Shown here one piece after another: positions 45,412 through 54,807 of a stretch of 64,000 nucleotides of DNA. Below the pieces are notes generated by a model. The model was not told where the DNA came from and ran no database searches. It saw nothing but the letters and a program-made list of their open reading frames with translations. The stretch is from positions 3,957,308 to 4,021,307 of the forward strand of contig NZ_FO538765.1 in assembly GCF_000968135.1 (NCBI RefSeq), written 5' to 3'. A program made the translations under genes and the position numbers. Position 1 is the first letter of the stretch; each line of letters opens with the position of its first letter. Source of the stretch: Magnetospira sp. QH-2. Lineage in GTDB: Bacteria; Pseudomonadota; Alphaproteobacteria; Rhodospirillales; Magnetospiraceae.

Positions 45412-47550
45412 ATGTTCACAGAATTTAGAAAAGAAATTGACTGGGGAGGGCGCAAGCTCGTCCTGGAAACCGGGCGCATCGCCCGTCAGGCCGACGGCTG
45501 TGTCATGGTCACCTATGGCGAGACCAAGGTGCTTTGCACCGCGGTCGCCGAAAAGAGTGTCCGCCCCGGAATCGATTTCTTTCCGCTGACCGTCCACTAC
45601 CAGGAAAAGACCTTTGCCGCGGGGAAGATCCCGGGGGGCTTTTTCAAGCGCGAAGGCCGTCCGTCCGAAAAGGAGGTTCTGACCTCCCGCCTGATCGATC
45701 GTCCGATCCGTCCGTTGTTTGCCAAGGGCTTCAAGAACGAGACCCAGGTGGTCTGCACCGTGATGGCCCATGACATGGAAAACGATCCGGACATCGCTTC
45801 CCTGGTTGGCGCTTCCGCCGCCTTGACCCTGTCCGGCGTGCCGTTCCTCGGCCCCATCGGCGCGGCTCGCATTGGCCTGATCGAAGGCGCCTATGTGCTC
45901 AACCCGACCATGGAACAATTGGCTGATTCCAAGCTCGACCTGATCATGGCCGGGACCATGGAAGGCGTGCTGATGGTCGAATCCGAGGCTTCCGAGCTGA
46001 GCGAAGACGATATGCTCGGCGCCGTGACTTTCGGTCACGAGAATTGCCAGCCGGTGATCAAGGCGATCATCGAACTGGCCGAAGCCTGTGCCAAGGAGCC
46101 CATGGATCTGCCGCAGCCGCCGGAAGGCCTCGACGAGCTGACCGCCCGGGTCACCGAAATGGCCGAAAAAGACCTGCGTCTGGCCTATGGCGAGACCATC
46201 AAGCTGGCCCGTCAGGACAAGGTGCAAGCGGTCAAGGACCGGGTCACCCAGGAATTATCCGGCGACGATAGCGTCAACATGGATCTGGTCGGCGGTATTT
46301 TCAAAAAGCTCGAACAGAAAATCGTCCGTCGCGACATCCTCAAGACCGGCACCCGCATCGACGGTCGCGATACCAAGACCGTGCGTCCGATCGTCTCGCA
46401 AGTGGGCGTGCTGCCCCGGGCCCATGGCTCGGCGCTGTTCACCCGTGGCGAGACCCAGGCCCTGGTGGTCACCACCCTGGGTACTGGCCAGGACGAGCAG
46501 ATCATTGATGCCCTGGAAGGCGAATTCCGCCGCAACTTCATGCTGCACTACAACTTCCCGCCCTACTCCGTGGGCGAGACCGGTCGCATGGGGTCCCCGG
46601 GCCGTCGTGAAATCGGTCACGGCAAGCTGGCCTGGCGGGCGATCAATCCGCTGATGCCGGCCAAGGAGAACTTCCCCTATACGGTCCGCGTGGTCTCCGA
46701 GATCACCGAGTCCAATGGGTCTTCCTCCATGGCGACCGTTTGCGGCACCTCTTTGGCTTTGATGGATGCCGGTGTGCCCCTGGGCCGTCCGGTGGCCGGT
46801 ATTGCCATGGGCTTGATCAAGGAAGAAGACGGCGTGGCCGTGCTTTCCGACATCATCGGTGACGAAGATCACCTGGGTGACATGGACTTCAAGGTGGCCG
46901 GGACCGAGGAGGGCATCACCTCCTTGCAGATGGACATCAAGATCACCTCCATCACCGAGGACATCATGCGTACCGCCCTGGCCCAGGCCAAGGACGGTCG
47001 GTTGCATATACTTGGCGAGATGGGCCATGCCCTGAATTCGTCGCGTGATGACGTGGCCGATACCGCCCCGCGGATCACCACCATGAAGGTGAAGGCCGAC
47101 AAGATCCGCGAGATCATCGGCCCGGGTGGCAAGATGATTCGCGAGATCTCGGAGACCAGCGGTGCCCGCATCGATCTGGACGACGACGGTACGGTGAAAA
47201 TCGCCGCCGCCGACCAGGCCGCCACCGATAAGGCCATGGCGATGATCGAAGCCATTGCCGCCGAGCCGGAAGTCGGCCGGATCTATCGTGGCAAGGTGGT
47301 CAAGGTTGTTGATTTCGGCGCTTTCGTGAACTATCTGGGCCCGCGCGACGGTCTGGTGCATATCAGCCAGATGGCCGATCATCGCGTCGCCAAGGTGACC
47401 GATGTGGTCAGCGAAGGCGACGAGATCTGGGTCAAGCTGATCGGCATCGACGATCGCGGCAAGGTCAAGCTGTCCATGAAGCTGGTGGATCAGGAAACCG
47501 GTGAGCCGCGCGAGCCGGAAGACACGCGTAAAAAGGATGACGAGGGCTAA
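45412..47550 (+). CDS. pnp: Polyribonucleotide nucleotidyltransferase (PNPase)
   Basis: PNPase is the phosphate-dependent 3'-5' exoribonuclease of the RNA degradosome. The 712 residues show two RNase PH domains (the second with [16 protein letters not shown] [20 protein letters not shown]), a KH domain ([20 protein letters not shown]) and a C-terminal S1 domain ([20 protein letters not shown]). It closes the rimP-pnp series and is followed by a strong terminator. Confidence 0.98.
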   Translation: MFTEFRKEIDWGGRKLVLETGRIARQADGCVMVTYGETKVLCTAVAEKSVRPGIDFFPLTVHYQEKTFAAGKIPGGFFKREGRPSEKEVLTSRLIDRPIRPLFAKGFKNETQVVCTVMAHDMENDPDIASLVGASAALTLSGVPFLGPIGAARIGLIEGAYVLNPTMEQLADSKLDLIMAGTMEGVLMVESEASELSEDDMLGAVTFGHENCQPVIKAIIELAEACAKEPMDLPQPPEGLDELTARVTEMAEKDLRLAYGETIKLARQDKVQAVKDRVTQELSGDDSVNMDLVGGIFKKLEQKIVRRDILKTGTRIDGRDTKTVRPIVSQVGVLPRAHGSALFTRGETQALVVTTLGTGQDEQIIDALEGEFRRNFMLHYNFPPYSVGETGRMGSPGRREIGHGKLAWRAINPLMPAKENFPYTVRVVSEITESNGSSSMATVCGTSLALMDAGVPLGRPVAGIAMGLIKEEDGVAVLSDIIGDEDHLGDMDFKVAGTEEGITSLQMDIKITSITEDIMRTALAQAKDGRLHILGEMGHALNSSRDDVADTAPRITTMKVKADKIREIIGPGGKMIREISETSGARIDLDDDGTVKIAAADQAATDKAMAMIEAIAAEPEVGRIYRGKVVKVVDFGAFVNYLGPRDGLVHISQMADHRVAKVTDVVSEGDEIWVKLIGIDDRGKVKLSMKLVDQETGEPREPEDTRKKDDEG

Positions 47551-47572
47551 TATCCCGTTTTCCGATTGAATG

Positions 47573-47607
47573 AAAAAGGGGGTGCCGATGGTACCCCCTT
47601 TTTTTTA
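47573..47607 (+). terminator. Intrinsic terminator after pnp
   Basis: The hairpin AAAAAGGGGGT...ACCCCC runs into an eight-T tract. It ends the rimP-pnp operon. Confidence 0.85.
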
Positions 47608-47758
47608 TTGCCCCAGACCCCAGATTAAGGAATACGACTGTCCCTTGTCCTTGCGGAATGGGGACAGGAAGGGTAAACCCTAAGGTCACAATTGGGAGGC
47701 GGACCGGGCAGTCCTGGACCGTCCCTGTAGGTTTTTCCGCTAAACCGAGGACGTTTCC

Positions 47759-49156
47759 TTGAAAGATCTCCAACCCCTGATGCTGTCCGGCCGCGAAGTC
47801 TTGCCGTTGGTCGAGGGCGGCAAGGGTATTGCCGTTTCCAATGGAATGAGCTCCGGCGCCTGGGCGGCTGCCGGGGGTGTGGGCACCTTCTCTTGTGTGA
47901 ACCCCGATTCTTACGACGAAAACGGCAACATCATCCCGCAGGTATATTCGGCCGCGACCCGGAGCGAACGACAAAAGCAATTGATCGATTTCGCCATCCG
48001 GGGTGGCGTGGCGCAGGCGAAAATCGCCCACGAGACCGCTAGCGGTGCCGGGCGCCTGCATATGAACGTGCTGTGGGAAGCGGGCGGCACCGAGCCGATC
48101 CTGCGCGGCGTGCTGGATCAAGTGCGCGACCTGGTCCATGGCATCACCTGTGGCGCGGGCATGCCTTACAAGGTCGCGGAAATCGCCGCCGATTACGGTA
48201 TTCACTATTACCCCATCATATCCTCGGCCCGGGCTTTCAGGGCTCTGTGGAAGCGCGCCTACCACAAGCACGGCGATCTGCTTGGCGGCGTGGTCTACGA
48301 GGATCCCTGGCGGGCGGGTGGCCACAACGGCCTGTCCAACTCCGAAGACCCCAACGAGCCGCAAGATCCGTTTCCCCGTGTCCTGGCGCTGCGCAAAACC
48401 ATGCGTGAGGCGGGCCTGGACAATGTCCCCATTTTGATGGCGGGCGGGGTTTGGTACCTGCGCGACTGGGAGGAATGGATCGGCAATCCGGACCTGGGTC
48501 CCATCGCCTTCCAGTATGGCACCCGACCGCTGTTGACTCAGGAAAGTCCGATCCCCGACGATTGGAAAAAGCTTCTGGTGACCCTGTCCGAAGGCGACGT
48601 GCTGTTGCAGCGTTTCAGCCCCACCGGATTCTATTCGTCAGCGGTACGCAATACCTTCATCCGGGAACTGGAAGCTCGCAACGCCCGACAGGTGGCCTAT
48701 TTGGCCAAACCCGACGGCGCGCTTGACCAACCGCTGCCGGTGGGTGCCCGGGGGCGTCCGGTCTATCTGAGTGCCGCCGACAAGGCCCGGGCCGAGGCTT
48801 GGATCGCCGAAGGCTATGGCGAGGCCCTGAAGACCCCCGATTCCACCCTTGTATTCGTGACAGCGGATAAATCAGCGGAAATCCTCAAGGATCAGACCGA
48901 TTGCATGGGCTGTTTGTCGTCCTGCCTGTTCAGCAACTTCTCTGAAAACGAAGCGGGGTCCACCGGCAAGAAGGCCGATCCCCGATCCTTCTGCATTCAG
49001 AAGACCTTGCAGGATATCAGCCATGGCGGACCCATCGAGAACAACCTGATGTTTGCCGGGCATGCTGCCTGTCGGTTCTCTTCCGATCCGTTCTATACGA
49101 ACGGGTTTGTTCCGACGGTCAAGCAGCTGATCGAGCGCATTTGCACCGGCGATTGA
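47759..49156 (+). CDS. Nitronate monooxygenase-like FMN protein with C-terminal Cys cluster
   Basis: A 465-residue TIM-barrel flavoprotein of the nitronate monooxygenase/2-nitropropane dioxygenase family. The N-terminus has GGKGIAVSNGMSSGAWAAAG, and the FMN-binding part has GITCGAGMPYKVAEIAADYG, VPILMAGGVWYLRDW and GPIAFQYGTRPLL. Unlike simple members it has a C-terminal extension with cysteines at about 382, 385, 389, 412 and 438 (CMGCLSSC, SFCIQKTL, AACRFSSD), a pattern that could bind a metal or Fe-S cluster. The TTG start follows GAGGACG; ATG 47780 is the alternative. Substrate unknown. Confidence 0.8.
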   Translation: MKDLQPLMLSGREVLPLVEGGKGIAVSNGMSSGAWAAAGGVGTFSCVNPDSYDENGNIIPQVYSAATRSERQKQLIDFAIRGGVAQAKIAHETASGAGRLHMNVLWEAGGTEPILRGVLDQVRDLVHGITCGAGMPYKVAEIAADYGIHYYPIISSARAFRALWKRAYHKHGDLLGGVVYEDPWRAGGHNGLSNSEDPNEPQDPFPRVLALRKTMREAGLDNVPILMAGGVWYLRDWEEWIGNPDLGPIAFQYGTRPLLTQESPIPDDWKKLLVTLSEGDVLLQRFSPTGFYSSAVRNTFIRELEARNARQVAYLAKPDGALDQPLPVGARGRPVYLSAADKARAEAWIAEGYGEALKTPDSTLVFVTADKSAEILKDQTDCMGCLSSCLFSNFSENEAGSTGKKADPRSFCIQKTLQDISHGGPIENNLMFAGHAACRFSSDPFYTNGFVPTVKQLIERICTGD

Positions 49157-49299
49157 GGGGCCTTGACCCGTTTCGGAAAAGACCCTTCGATGCATAATGG
49201 AATTCTTCTAGTCTTGTTGGTCAAAATCATGTAAAAATTACAACAACACAGGCTTTTATTCCGTCAAAGAACGGTGGCAAAAATACTGGGAGTATTCTG

Positions 49300-49710
49300 G
49301 TGAGACCATTCAGCAACGCATTAAACAAGCTGCGCGGCGCGGAATTGCGCCCGACCCGTCAACGGTTGGCCCTGGCCAAGCTGCTGTTCGAAGGCGATGA
49401 CCGGCATATCACGGCCGAGTCCCTGCATGGGGAAGCTCTGGATACCAATATCCGGGTATCCCTGGCGACGGTCTACAATGCCTTGCACCAGTTCACCGAA
49501 GCGGGGCTGTTGCGGGAAATCGTTGTGGATGCCTCGCGGTCTTATTTCGATACCAACACCTCTGACCACCACCATTTCTTTGTTGAAAATACCGGAGAAT
49601 TGGCCGATATCCCCGGCGAACAGATGGTTGTCGCCAATGTGCCGGAAGCCCCGCCGGGCATGTCCGTGCAGCGGGTTGATGTGGTCGTGCGAGTGCGCGC
49701 GGAAGACTAA
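49300..49710 (+). CDS. irr: Iron response regulator Irr (Fur superfamily)
   Basis: A 136-residue Fur-superfamily protein with the Irr-type pattern: LRPTRQRLALAKLLFEGDDR, VSLATVYNALHQFTEAGLLR and SDHHHFFVENTGELADIP. In alphaproteobacteria Irr represses or activates haem and iron genes under iron limitation. The three-histidine haem-binding site is present; the N-terminal haem-regulatory motif seen in Bradyrhizobium is absent, as in many relatives. The start is GTG at 49300. The AT-rich 140 bases upstream probably hold its promoter; no Irr box was confirmed. Confidence 0.87.
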   Translation: MRPFSNALNKLRGAELRPTRQRLALAKLLFEGDDRHITAESLHGEALDTNIRVSLATVYNALHQFTEAGLLREIVVDASRSYFDTNTSDHHHFFVENTGELADIPGEQMVVANVPEAPPGMSVQRVDVVVRVRAED

Positions 49711-49752
49711 GGTGCGAGTACGCGCGGCGGGCGAACACTTCGTCACTCAGCT

Positions 49753-50268
49753 CTATCGCAGGTCTTCCGTGGGGTAAACACCCCAGAATTCCACGCGTCT
49801 GAGCCAGCCGTCGTATTCATTGATTTCCACAAGGCACCAAGACGAATCCATCGGGCATTCGGCAATGCGGCCGATGACACTGGCCTCCACCCGGGCCACC
49901 GGCTGCGAGGTCGCATCGGGCGCCCGGCGCAGGGTGCGGGTATCTCCCAACACGATCACCGTGCGGCGATTGTCGAGCATGGACTGATGCACCCAGCCCT
50001 GGGTGCCCTGCCAGTCGCGGACCTTGCGCCAGGTTCCGTACTCGGCGATCACTTCCATGGGCATGCGGCGGCGGTGATAGACCCATTCCACCGGATAGCG
50101 CAGGCCGGGGCCGGTGCGCATATTGACCTCGGCGGCGCGCAGGCTGACGAATCGGGGCAACGGCAGGCCGCTGCCTCGTTTGTTGTCTACGGTCTGTGCA
50201 ACAGCAACCTCGAACGGTAGGGTCGCCAGGAACAACAGCGTGAAAGCGATTCGGAAGAAATCAGGCAT
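49753..50268 (-). CDS. Exported SH3-domain protein
   Basis: A 171-residue protein with a signal peptide (FRIAFTLLFLATLPFEVAVA) and two bacterial SH3 modules: SLRAAEVNMRTGPGLRYPVE with WVHQSMLDNRRTVIV, then a second one ending DGWLRRVEFWGVYP. Such SH3_4 proteins are periplasmic and are thought to bind peptidoglycan peptides. The ATG at 50268 gives MPDFFRIA; the frame stays open far upstream but only as antisense to the dehydrogenase gene. It is divergent from that gene with about 126 bases between starts. Its exact role is unknown. Confidence 0.85.
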   Translation of the reverse strand: MPDFFRIAFTLLFLATLPFEVAVAQTVDNKRGSGLPLPRFVSLRAAEVNMRTGPGLRYPVEWVYHRRRMPMEVIAEYGTWRKVRDWQGTQGWVHQSMLDNRRTVIVLGDTRTLRRAPDATSQPVARVEASVIGRIAECPMDSSWCLVEINEYDGWLRRVEFWGVYPTEDLR

Positions 50269-50394
50269 GGCGGCATGATCGTGCAAGGCCGGTTGCCTGT
50301 CAACGAAGGGTCTTTCCTGTCTTATGCTGCACCGCAACTCTGGACAATTGCGCTTGGTCCTGCTACCCCGGAGGAGGCCGAAGGAGACACACCC

Positions 50395-51381
50395 ATGACC
50401 GCGACGAAACCCCTTGTCATTGTGACCCGTAAACTGCCGGAACAAGTTGAAACCCGGCTGATGGAACTGTTTGATACCCGTCTTAATCACGACGATACGC
50501 CGATGACCCGCGAGCAATTGGTCGCGGCGGTGGGCGAAGCCGATGTGCTCGTCCCCACGGTGACGGACAAGATCGACGGACCCTTGCTGGCGCAGGCCGG
50601 CCCGAAGCTGAGGCTGGTCGCCAATTACGGCACCGGCGTCGATCACATTGATCTGGCCACCGCCCGGCAACGCAATATCACCGTGACCAACACTCCTGAT
50701 GTGTTGACCGAAGACACCGCCGACATGGCCATGGCGCTGATCCTTTCCGTGCCTCGCCGTCTGGCGGAGGGCGAACGGGTCATCCGCACAGGCGACTGGG
50801 AAGGCTGGACCCCAACCTGGATGCTGGGGCACCGCATTTGGGGGAAACGCCTGGGCATCGTCGGCATGGGCCGAATCGGCCAGGCCGTGGCCCGTCGGGC
50901 GCGGGGATTCGGTTTGCAGGTTCACTACCACAACCGCCGCCGGGTCCATCCGGAAGTGGAAGAGGAATTGGGCGCCACCTATTGGGACAGCCTGGATCAG
51001 ATGCTGGCCCGCATGGACGTGGTGTCGGTGCATTGCCCGCATACCCCGGCAACCTATCACCTGCTGTCGGCGCGGCGCCTGAAGCTGCTTAAGTCCCATG
51101 CCTATCTGGTCAATACCTCGCGTGGCGAGGTGGTTGATGAGCCTGCGCTGATCCGCATGTTGGCGGCGGGCGAACTGGCCGGGGCGGGTCTCGACGTGTT
51201 CGAGCACGAACCAGCGGTCAATCCCAAGCTGTTGTCCTTGGACAACGTGGTATTGCTGCCTCACCTGAGCTCGGCGACTATCGAAGGCCGCATCGAGATG
51301 GGCGATCGGGTGGTCATCAACATCAAGACCTTCGACGATGGCCATACGCCGCCCGACCGCGTCATCGAATCCATGCTTTGA
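50395..51381 (+). CDS. D-2-hydroxyacid dehydrogenase (glyoxylate/hydroxypyruvate reductase type)
   Basis: A 328-residue NAD(P)-dependent 2-hydroxyacid dehydrogenase. The substrate half has LRLVANYGTGVDHIDLATA. The Rossmann motif is GMGRIGQAVARRARGFG near residues 158-174. The catalytic Arg, Glu and His are in NTSRGEVVDE, DVFEHEP and LLPHLSSAT. The pattern fits glyoxylate/glycerate dehydrogenases (GyaR type); the substrate is not certain. The ATG at 50395 follows AAGGAGACACACCC. The AhpD-like gene follows after 21 bases, so the two are probably cotranscribed. Confidence 0.92.
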   Translation: MTATKPLVIVTRKLPEQVETRLMELFDTRLNHDDTPMTREQLVAAVGEADVLVPTVTDKIDGPLLAQAGPKLRLVANYGTGVDHIDLATARQRNITVTNTPDVLTEDTADMAMALILSVPRRLAEGERVIRTGDWEGWTPTWMLGHRIWGKRLGIVGMGRIGQAVARRARGFGLQVHYHNRRRVHPEVEEELGATYWDSLDQMLARMDVVSVHCPHTPATYHLLSARRLKLLKSHAYLVNTSRGEVVDEPALIRMLAAGELAGAGLDVFEHEPAVNPKLLSLDNVVLLPHLSSATIEGRIEMGDRVVINIKTFDDGHTPPDRVIESML

Positions 51382-51402
51382 GGGGATAACGGGGGAATAT
51401 CC

Positions 51403-51822
51403 ATGGCCATCCAGCCGCTGGTAGAATACGAAAATGCCTCGCCGGAAGTCCGTGCCGTCTATGACGACATCATGGAAACCCGGCAGATCCAGTGGATCAA
51501 TAACTTCTGGAAAGTCCTGGCCAACAATCCCGACACCCTCAAGCGCACCTGGGAAAGCCTCAAGCAGGTCATGGCCCCCGGGGCCTTGGACCCGCTGACC
51601 AAGGAGATGGTCTATCTGGCGGTCAGCATCGCCAACAATTGCGAATACTGCATCAATTCCCACACCGCGGCGGCGCGCAAGAAAGGCATGTCCGAGGAGA
51701 TGCTGTCGGAATTGGTGGCGGTGGTCGCCATGGCCGGGGAAACCAATCACCTGTCCAATGCCTTGCGTGTGGAAGTGGACAACGTGTTCGCCAATGGCGG
51801 CCGCACGGGCGGCGAGGTCTAA
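51403..51822 (+). CDS. AhpD-like carboxymuconolactone decarboxylase-family protein
   Basis: A 139-residue helical protein with the AhpD-like redox motif CEYCINSHTAAARKKGM (CxxCxxxH) near residues 85-92. Proteins with this motif act as peroxidases or disulfide reductases; others in the family are decarboxylases, which lack the CxxC. Here both cysteines and the histidine are present, favouring a redox role. It is in an apparent operon with the 2-hydroxyacid dehydrogenase. A dispersed repeat begins 2 bases after its stop codon. Confidence 0.85.
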   Translation: MAIQPLVEYENASPEVRAVYDDIMETRQIQWINNFWKVLANNPDTLKRTWESLKQVMAPGALDPLTKEMVYLAVSIANNCEYCINSHTAAARKKGMSEEMLSELVAVVAMAGETNHLSNALRVEVDNVFANGGRTGGEV

Positions 51823-51824
51823 GC

Positions 51825-51960
51825 GTCGGATTTCGAGCGTGTGGCGACACATGCTTCGACAAGCTCAGCATGAGGGCCTTTGAACTTTCAACATGTTAGC
51901 CTCACCCTGAGCTTGTCGAAGGGCGCGGCGGACCGTAGGACAACACTTTTTCAGCGGCCT
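51825..51960. repeat. Second dispersed repeat, copy 2
   Basis: It matches 25551-25681 over nearly the whole length (TTTCGAGC, CTTCGACAAGCTCAGCATGA, CTGAGCTTGTCGAAGG, ACAACACTTTTTCAG). It is uninterrupted here and continues CGGCCTG, which supports the IS110 insertion model for copy 1. It has palindromic arms of 15 bp. Confidence 0.85.
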
Positions 51961-51963
51961 GCG

Positions 51964-52067
51964 AAAGCCTTTCGCGTTTGATCGGATTCGATCAAACATG
52001 AAAAACGTGATCGATTCCAATAAGGTCGCGCGTGTCTAGCGGGTCCGATTGGACCCGACACGCGCTA
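51964..52067. repeat. Palindromic dispersed repeat, copy C (reverse orientation)
   Basis: It starts AAAGCCTTTCGCGTTT, the same outer end as the element at 21780, then TGATCGGATTCGATCA and the reverse core ending GACACGCGCTAG. The last CTA supplies the stop codon of moeB on the minus strand. Confidence 0.8.
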
Positions 52068-52841
52068 GGCGATCCCCGTGATGGTGGGTTGATCACCACA
52101 TAGGGCGCAACCCGGATCACGCGGAATGCGCACTTTGCGCACAGTGGTATAAAGCGCATCCACGATCAGCAAGCGCCCGGCCAGGGTCTCGCCGATACCC
52201 AGTCGTTCCTTCAATACCTCGGTGGCCTGCAACGAACCCACCAATCCGCAGACAGCGCCGAACACCCCGGCATCGGCGCAGGTCTGTACCTGCTGTGGCG
52301 GCGCCGGCACCAGACAGCGGTAACAGGGGTAGTCCGATCCGGCGTGGGATTTATAGACCGCCACCTGACCATCGAACCGCATCACCGCGCCGGAAACCAA
52401 GGTCTTGCCGCCGAAGTGGCAGGCATCGTTGACCAGGAATCGGGTGGTGAAATTGTCACAGCAATCGACCACCAGATCATAATCCGCGACCAGGGCCGCG
52501 ACATTGTCCGCCGTCAGCCGCGCATCATGGGATTGCACGGTGACTTCCGGATTGATGTCGTACAGGGTATCGGCGGCACTCACCGCCTTGGGACGACCGA
52601 TGTCGCCGGTGGCATGGACGATCTGCCGTTGCAGATTGGACAGATCGACCCGATCGTGATCGACGATCCCCAGGGTGCCAATCCCGGCGGCGGCCAGATA
52701 CATCAGTACCGGCGCGCCCAGACCACCTGCCCCGACCACCAATACCCGGCTGTCTAGCAACCGGGCTTGGCCATCGTGGCCGACCTCATCCATGATCATA
52801 TTGCGGGCATAGCGCCGCAGTTGGTCGTCGGAAAGGTCCAA
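52065..52841 (-). CDS. moeB: MoeB/ThiF-family adenylyltransferase
   Basis: A 258-residue E1-like enzyme that adenylates the C-terminus of a sulfur-carrier protein (MoaD or ThiS type). The ATP-binding motif is VVGAGGLGAPVLMYLAAAG (residues 35-53), then DHDRVDLSNLQRQIVH and the structural zinc cysteines CYRC and CALC. It is probably coupled to cysK, which ends 5 bases upstream. The start is a TTG at 52841 (MDLSDDQLRRYAR). MoeB versus ThiF cannot be settled from sequence. The stop codon is within a dispersed repeat. Confidence 0.88.
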   Translation of the reverse strand: MDLSDDQLRRYARNMIMDEVGHDGQARLLDSRVLVVGAGGLGAPVLMYLAAAGIGTLGIVDHDRVDLSNLQRQIVHATGDIGRPKAVSAADTLYDINPEVTVQSHDARLTADNVAALVADYDLVVDCCDNFTTRFLVNDACHFGGKTLVSGAVMRFDGQVAVYKSHAGSDYPCYRCLVPAPPQQVQTCADAGVFGAVCGLVGSLQATEVLKERLGIGETLAGRLLIVDALYTTVRKVRIPRDPGCALCGDQPTITGIA

Positions 52842-52846
52842 TGGGG

Positions 52847-53830
52847 TCAGTCCAGCCCCAGATGATCAAACAGCGGCGTTGATTGATAGCGCTCGGCGAA
52901 GGAAGGCAGGATCGCGACAATGTTCTTGCCCGCCATGTCCGCACGCTGGGCCACTTCCACGGCCGCCGATAGGGCGGCTCCCGACGAGATACCCACCGGC
53001 AGACCTTCCATGCGGGCCACCTTGCGGGCCATGGCAAAGGCGGTCTCGTTGCCGATGGAAAGCACTTCGTCCACCAAGTCCATGTTCAGCACCTGCGGCA
53101 TAAAACCGGCACCGATGCCTTGAATCATATGCGGGCCGGGCACACCGCCTTGCAACACCGGGCTGTCTTCCGGCTCGATGGCGATCATGCGGATGTCCGG
53201 ATTGCGGGCTTTCAAGGCTTCGGCGATGCCGGTGATGGTTCCGCCGGTGCCGACCCCGGAAATCACCACGTCCACCTGGCCTTGGGTATCGGCCCAGAGT
53301 TCCTCGGCGGTGGTCCTGGCATGGGCTGCCGGGTTGGAGCCGTTATTGAACTGCTGCAACAGCACGGCATCGTCCATTTCGTTGCGCAGTTCCTCGGCTT
53401 TGGCGACCGCGCCGGTCATACCCTGATTGGCCGGGGTCAAGACGATCTCGGCACCGAGCAAGACGAGCATCTTGCGGCGCTCCACCGACATGCTTTCCGG
53501 CATGGTCAGGATCAGCCGATAGCCCTTGGCGGCGCAGACAAAGGCCAGAGCGATTCCGGTATTGCCCGAGGTGGGCTCAATAAGAACCGTGCCTTCCTTG
53601 ACCTGCCCGGTGGCTTCCGCGTCCTCGACCATGGCCAGGCCGATGCGGTCTTTGACCGAGGCCAGCGGGTTGAAGAATTCGCACTTGCCGAGGATCACGC
53701 CCTGGCAGTTCTCCGATGCGGCCAGTTTATTCAAGCGGATCAGCGGTGTAACGCCGATGGTCTCGGTAATGCTGTTATAGATTCGACCGCGCACGGTGGC
53801 GTCGGCGCTGGTTTCGAAAGTGCTGGTCAT
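52847..53830 (-). CDS. cysK: Cysteine synthase A
   Basis: This PLP enzyme makes cysteine from O-acetylserine and sulfide. The 327-residue protein carries the PLP lysine K60 in NPLASVKDRIGLAM, the substrate loop EPTSGNTGIALAF, and the phosphate-binding GVGTGGTITGIAEAL. It is of standard length. The ATG at 53830 gives MTSTFETS; the frame is open upstream but not conserved in style. Its neighbours, moeB and an Rrf2 regulator, point to sulfur supply. Confidence 0.95.
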   Translation of the reverse strand: MTSTFETSADATVRGRIYNSITETIGVTPLIRLNKLAASENCQGVILGKCEFFNPLASVKDRIGLAMVEDAEATGQVKEGTVLIEPTSGNTGIALAFVCAAKGYRLILTMPESMSVERRKMLVLLGAEIVLTPANQGMTGAVAKAEELRNEMDDAVLLQQFNNGSNPAAHARTTAEELWADTQGQVDVVISGVGTGGTITGIAEALKARNPDIRMIAIEPEDSPVLQGGVPGPHMIQGIGAGFMPQVLNMDLVDEVLSIGNETAFAMARKVARMEGLPVGISSGAALSAAVEVAQRADMAGKNIVAILPSFAERYQSTPLFDHLGLD

Positions 53831-53882
53831 GGAGCAGTGTCCCTCTATCGCAAATGTCGGCCGGATTCCCGGTCTTTTCTGA

Positions 53883-54338
53883 TTAGATGGAAAAGTCGAT
53901 GTTCTTGCGGCCTTCGCTGACGATACCGGCGCGGTTGGCCCGTTGGCAAAGCTCATCCACATTGATGGAATCAAGCTTGCTCATGACATCTTCTTGCAAG
54001 TCCTGCCACAGGGGCCGGACCACCTGCAAACCCAGGTCGGATCCCGCCGGGTCTTGAATGGGGTCGTCGCCGGTTTCCATCTTGCGGACCACCCGGACGA
54101 TCTCGCCCACGGTGACTCGGCGTCGTTCCCGGGCCAGCCGATAGCCGCCGCGCGGCCCCCGAACGCCGACCAGAATCCCGGCCCGCACCAACTGTTGCAG
54201 GGCCTGTTCCAGATAACGCCGGGGAATGCCCTGACGACGGGTGATCTCACGGCTTTGCACCGGTTCGGCGCTGGCGTGATAGGCGATGTCGAGCACCGCC
54301 TCGATGGCAAACAGCATCTTCTTGGATAGCCGAAGCAT
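53883..54338 (-). CDS. Rrf2-family transcriptional regulator
   Basis: A 151-residue winged-helix regulator of the Rrf2 family. It has LRLSKKMLFAIEAVLDIAYH, the recognition region EITRRQGIPRRYLEQALQQL, and GVRGPRGGYRLARERRRVTV. The three Fe-S cluster cysteines of IscR are lacking (one Cys near the C-terminus), so it is more like CymR, which controls cysteine genes; cysK lies just downstream. That link is inference. The ATG at 54338 follows GGAG at a wide spacing and starts 8 bases after dut, so the two may be cotranscribed. Confidence 0.88.
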   Translation of the reverse strand: MLRLSKKMLFAIEAVLDIAYHASAEPVQSREITRRQGIPRRYLEQALQQLVRAGILVGVRGPRGGYRLARERRRVTVGEIVRVVRKMETGDDPIQDPAGSDLGLQVVRPLWQDLQEDVMSKLDSINVDELCQRANRAGIVSEGRKNIDFSI

Positions 54339-54345
54339 GGGTTTT

Positions 54346-54807
54346 CTATTCTCCTCCGCTAAGACCCGTCGATCCGAATCCACCTGTACCGCGGTCCGTG
54401 TCGGGCAATTGTTCTGTTTCTTCCCACTGGACAGTCGCCACCGGGGCGACCACCAGCTGCGCGATACGCATACCGCGTGTGATGGTGAAATCCGTTGCTC
54501 CCAGATTGACCAAAATCACCGATACCTCGCCGCGATAGTCCGCGTCGATGGTTCCGGGGGCGTTGAGCACGGTGACCCCGTGTTTGGCGGCCAGCCCGGA
54601 GCGGGGGCGCACCTGCGCCTCGAAACCATGTGGAACGGCCAGCGTCAGGCCCGTGGCGATCATGGCATGACGCCCGGGCCGCAGCTGTTCCGGAGCCGGG
54701 ATCGCCGCGTGCAGGTCCATGCCCGCGCTATGGGCCGTGGCATAGGTGGGCAGCGGCAGGTCGGCGGCGTGGGCCAGCTTGCGGATGGGGACGTTCACCG
54801 GAGTCAT
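54346..54807 (-). CDS. dut: Deoxyuridine 5'-triphosphate nucleotidohydrolase
   Basis: Dut hydrolyses dUTP, keeping uracil out of DNA. The 153-residue protein shows all trimeric dUTPase motifs: [48 protein letters not shown], and the C-terminal phosphate loop [10 protein letters not shown]. It overlaps coaBC by 4 bases (ATGA), the usual coaBC-dut pair. Confidence 0.97.
   Translation of the reverse strand: MTPVNVPIRKLAHAADLPLPTYATAHSAGMDLHAAIPAPEQLRPGRHAMIATGLTLAVPHGFEAQVRPRSGLAAKHGVTVLNAPGTIDADYRGEVSVILVNLGATDFTITRGMRIAQLVVAPVATVQWEETEQLPDTDRGTGGFGSTGLSGGE

Noticed and set aside
47640..47758. Structured leader or riboswitch ahead of the nitronate monooxygenase-like gene
   Set aside because: Several GC-rich pairings are possible but no known riboswitch core was recognised, so it is not listed as a feature.
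50269..51852. Long upstream extension of the SH3 protein frame on the minus strand
   Set aside because: The extension is antisense to the dehydrogenase and AhpD-like genes, and the signal peptide places the real start at 50268.
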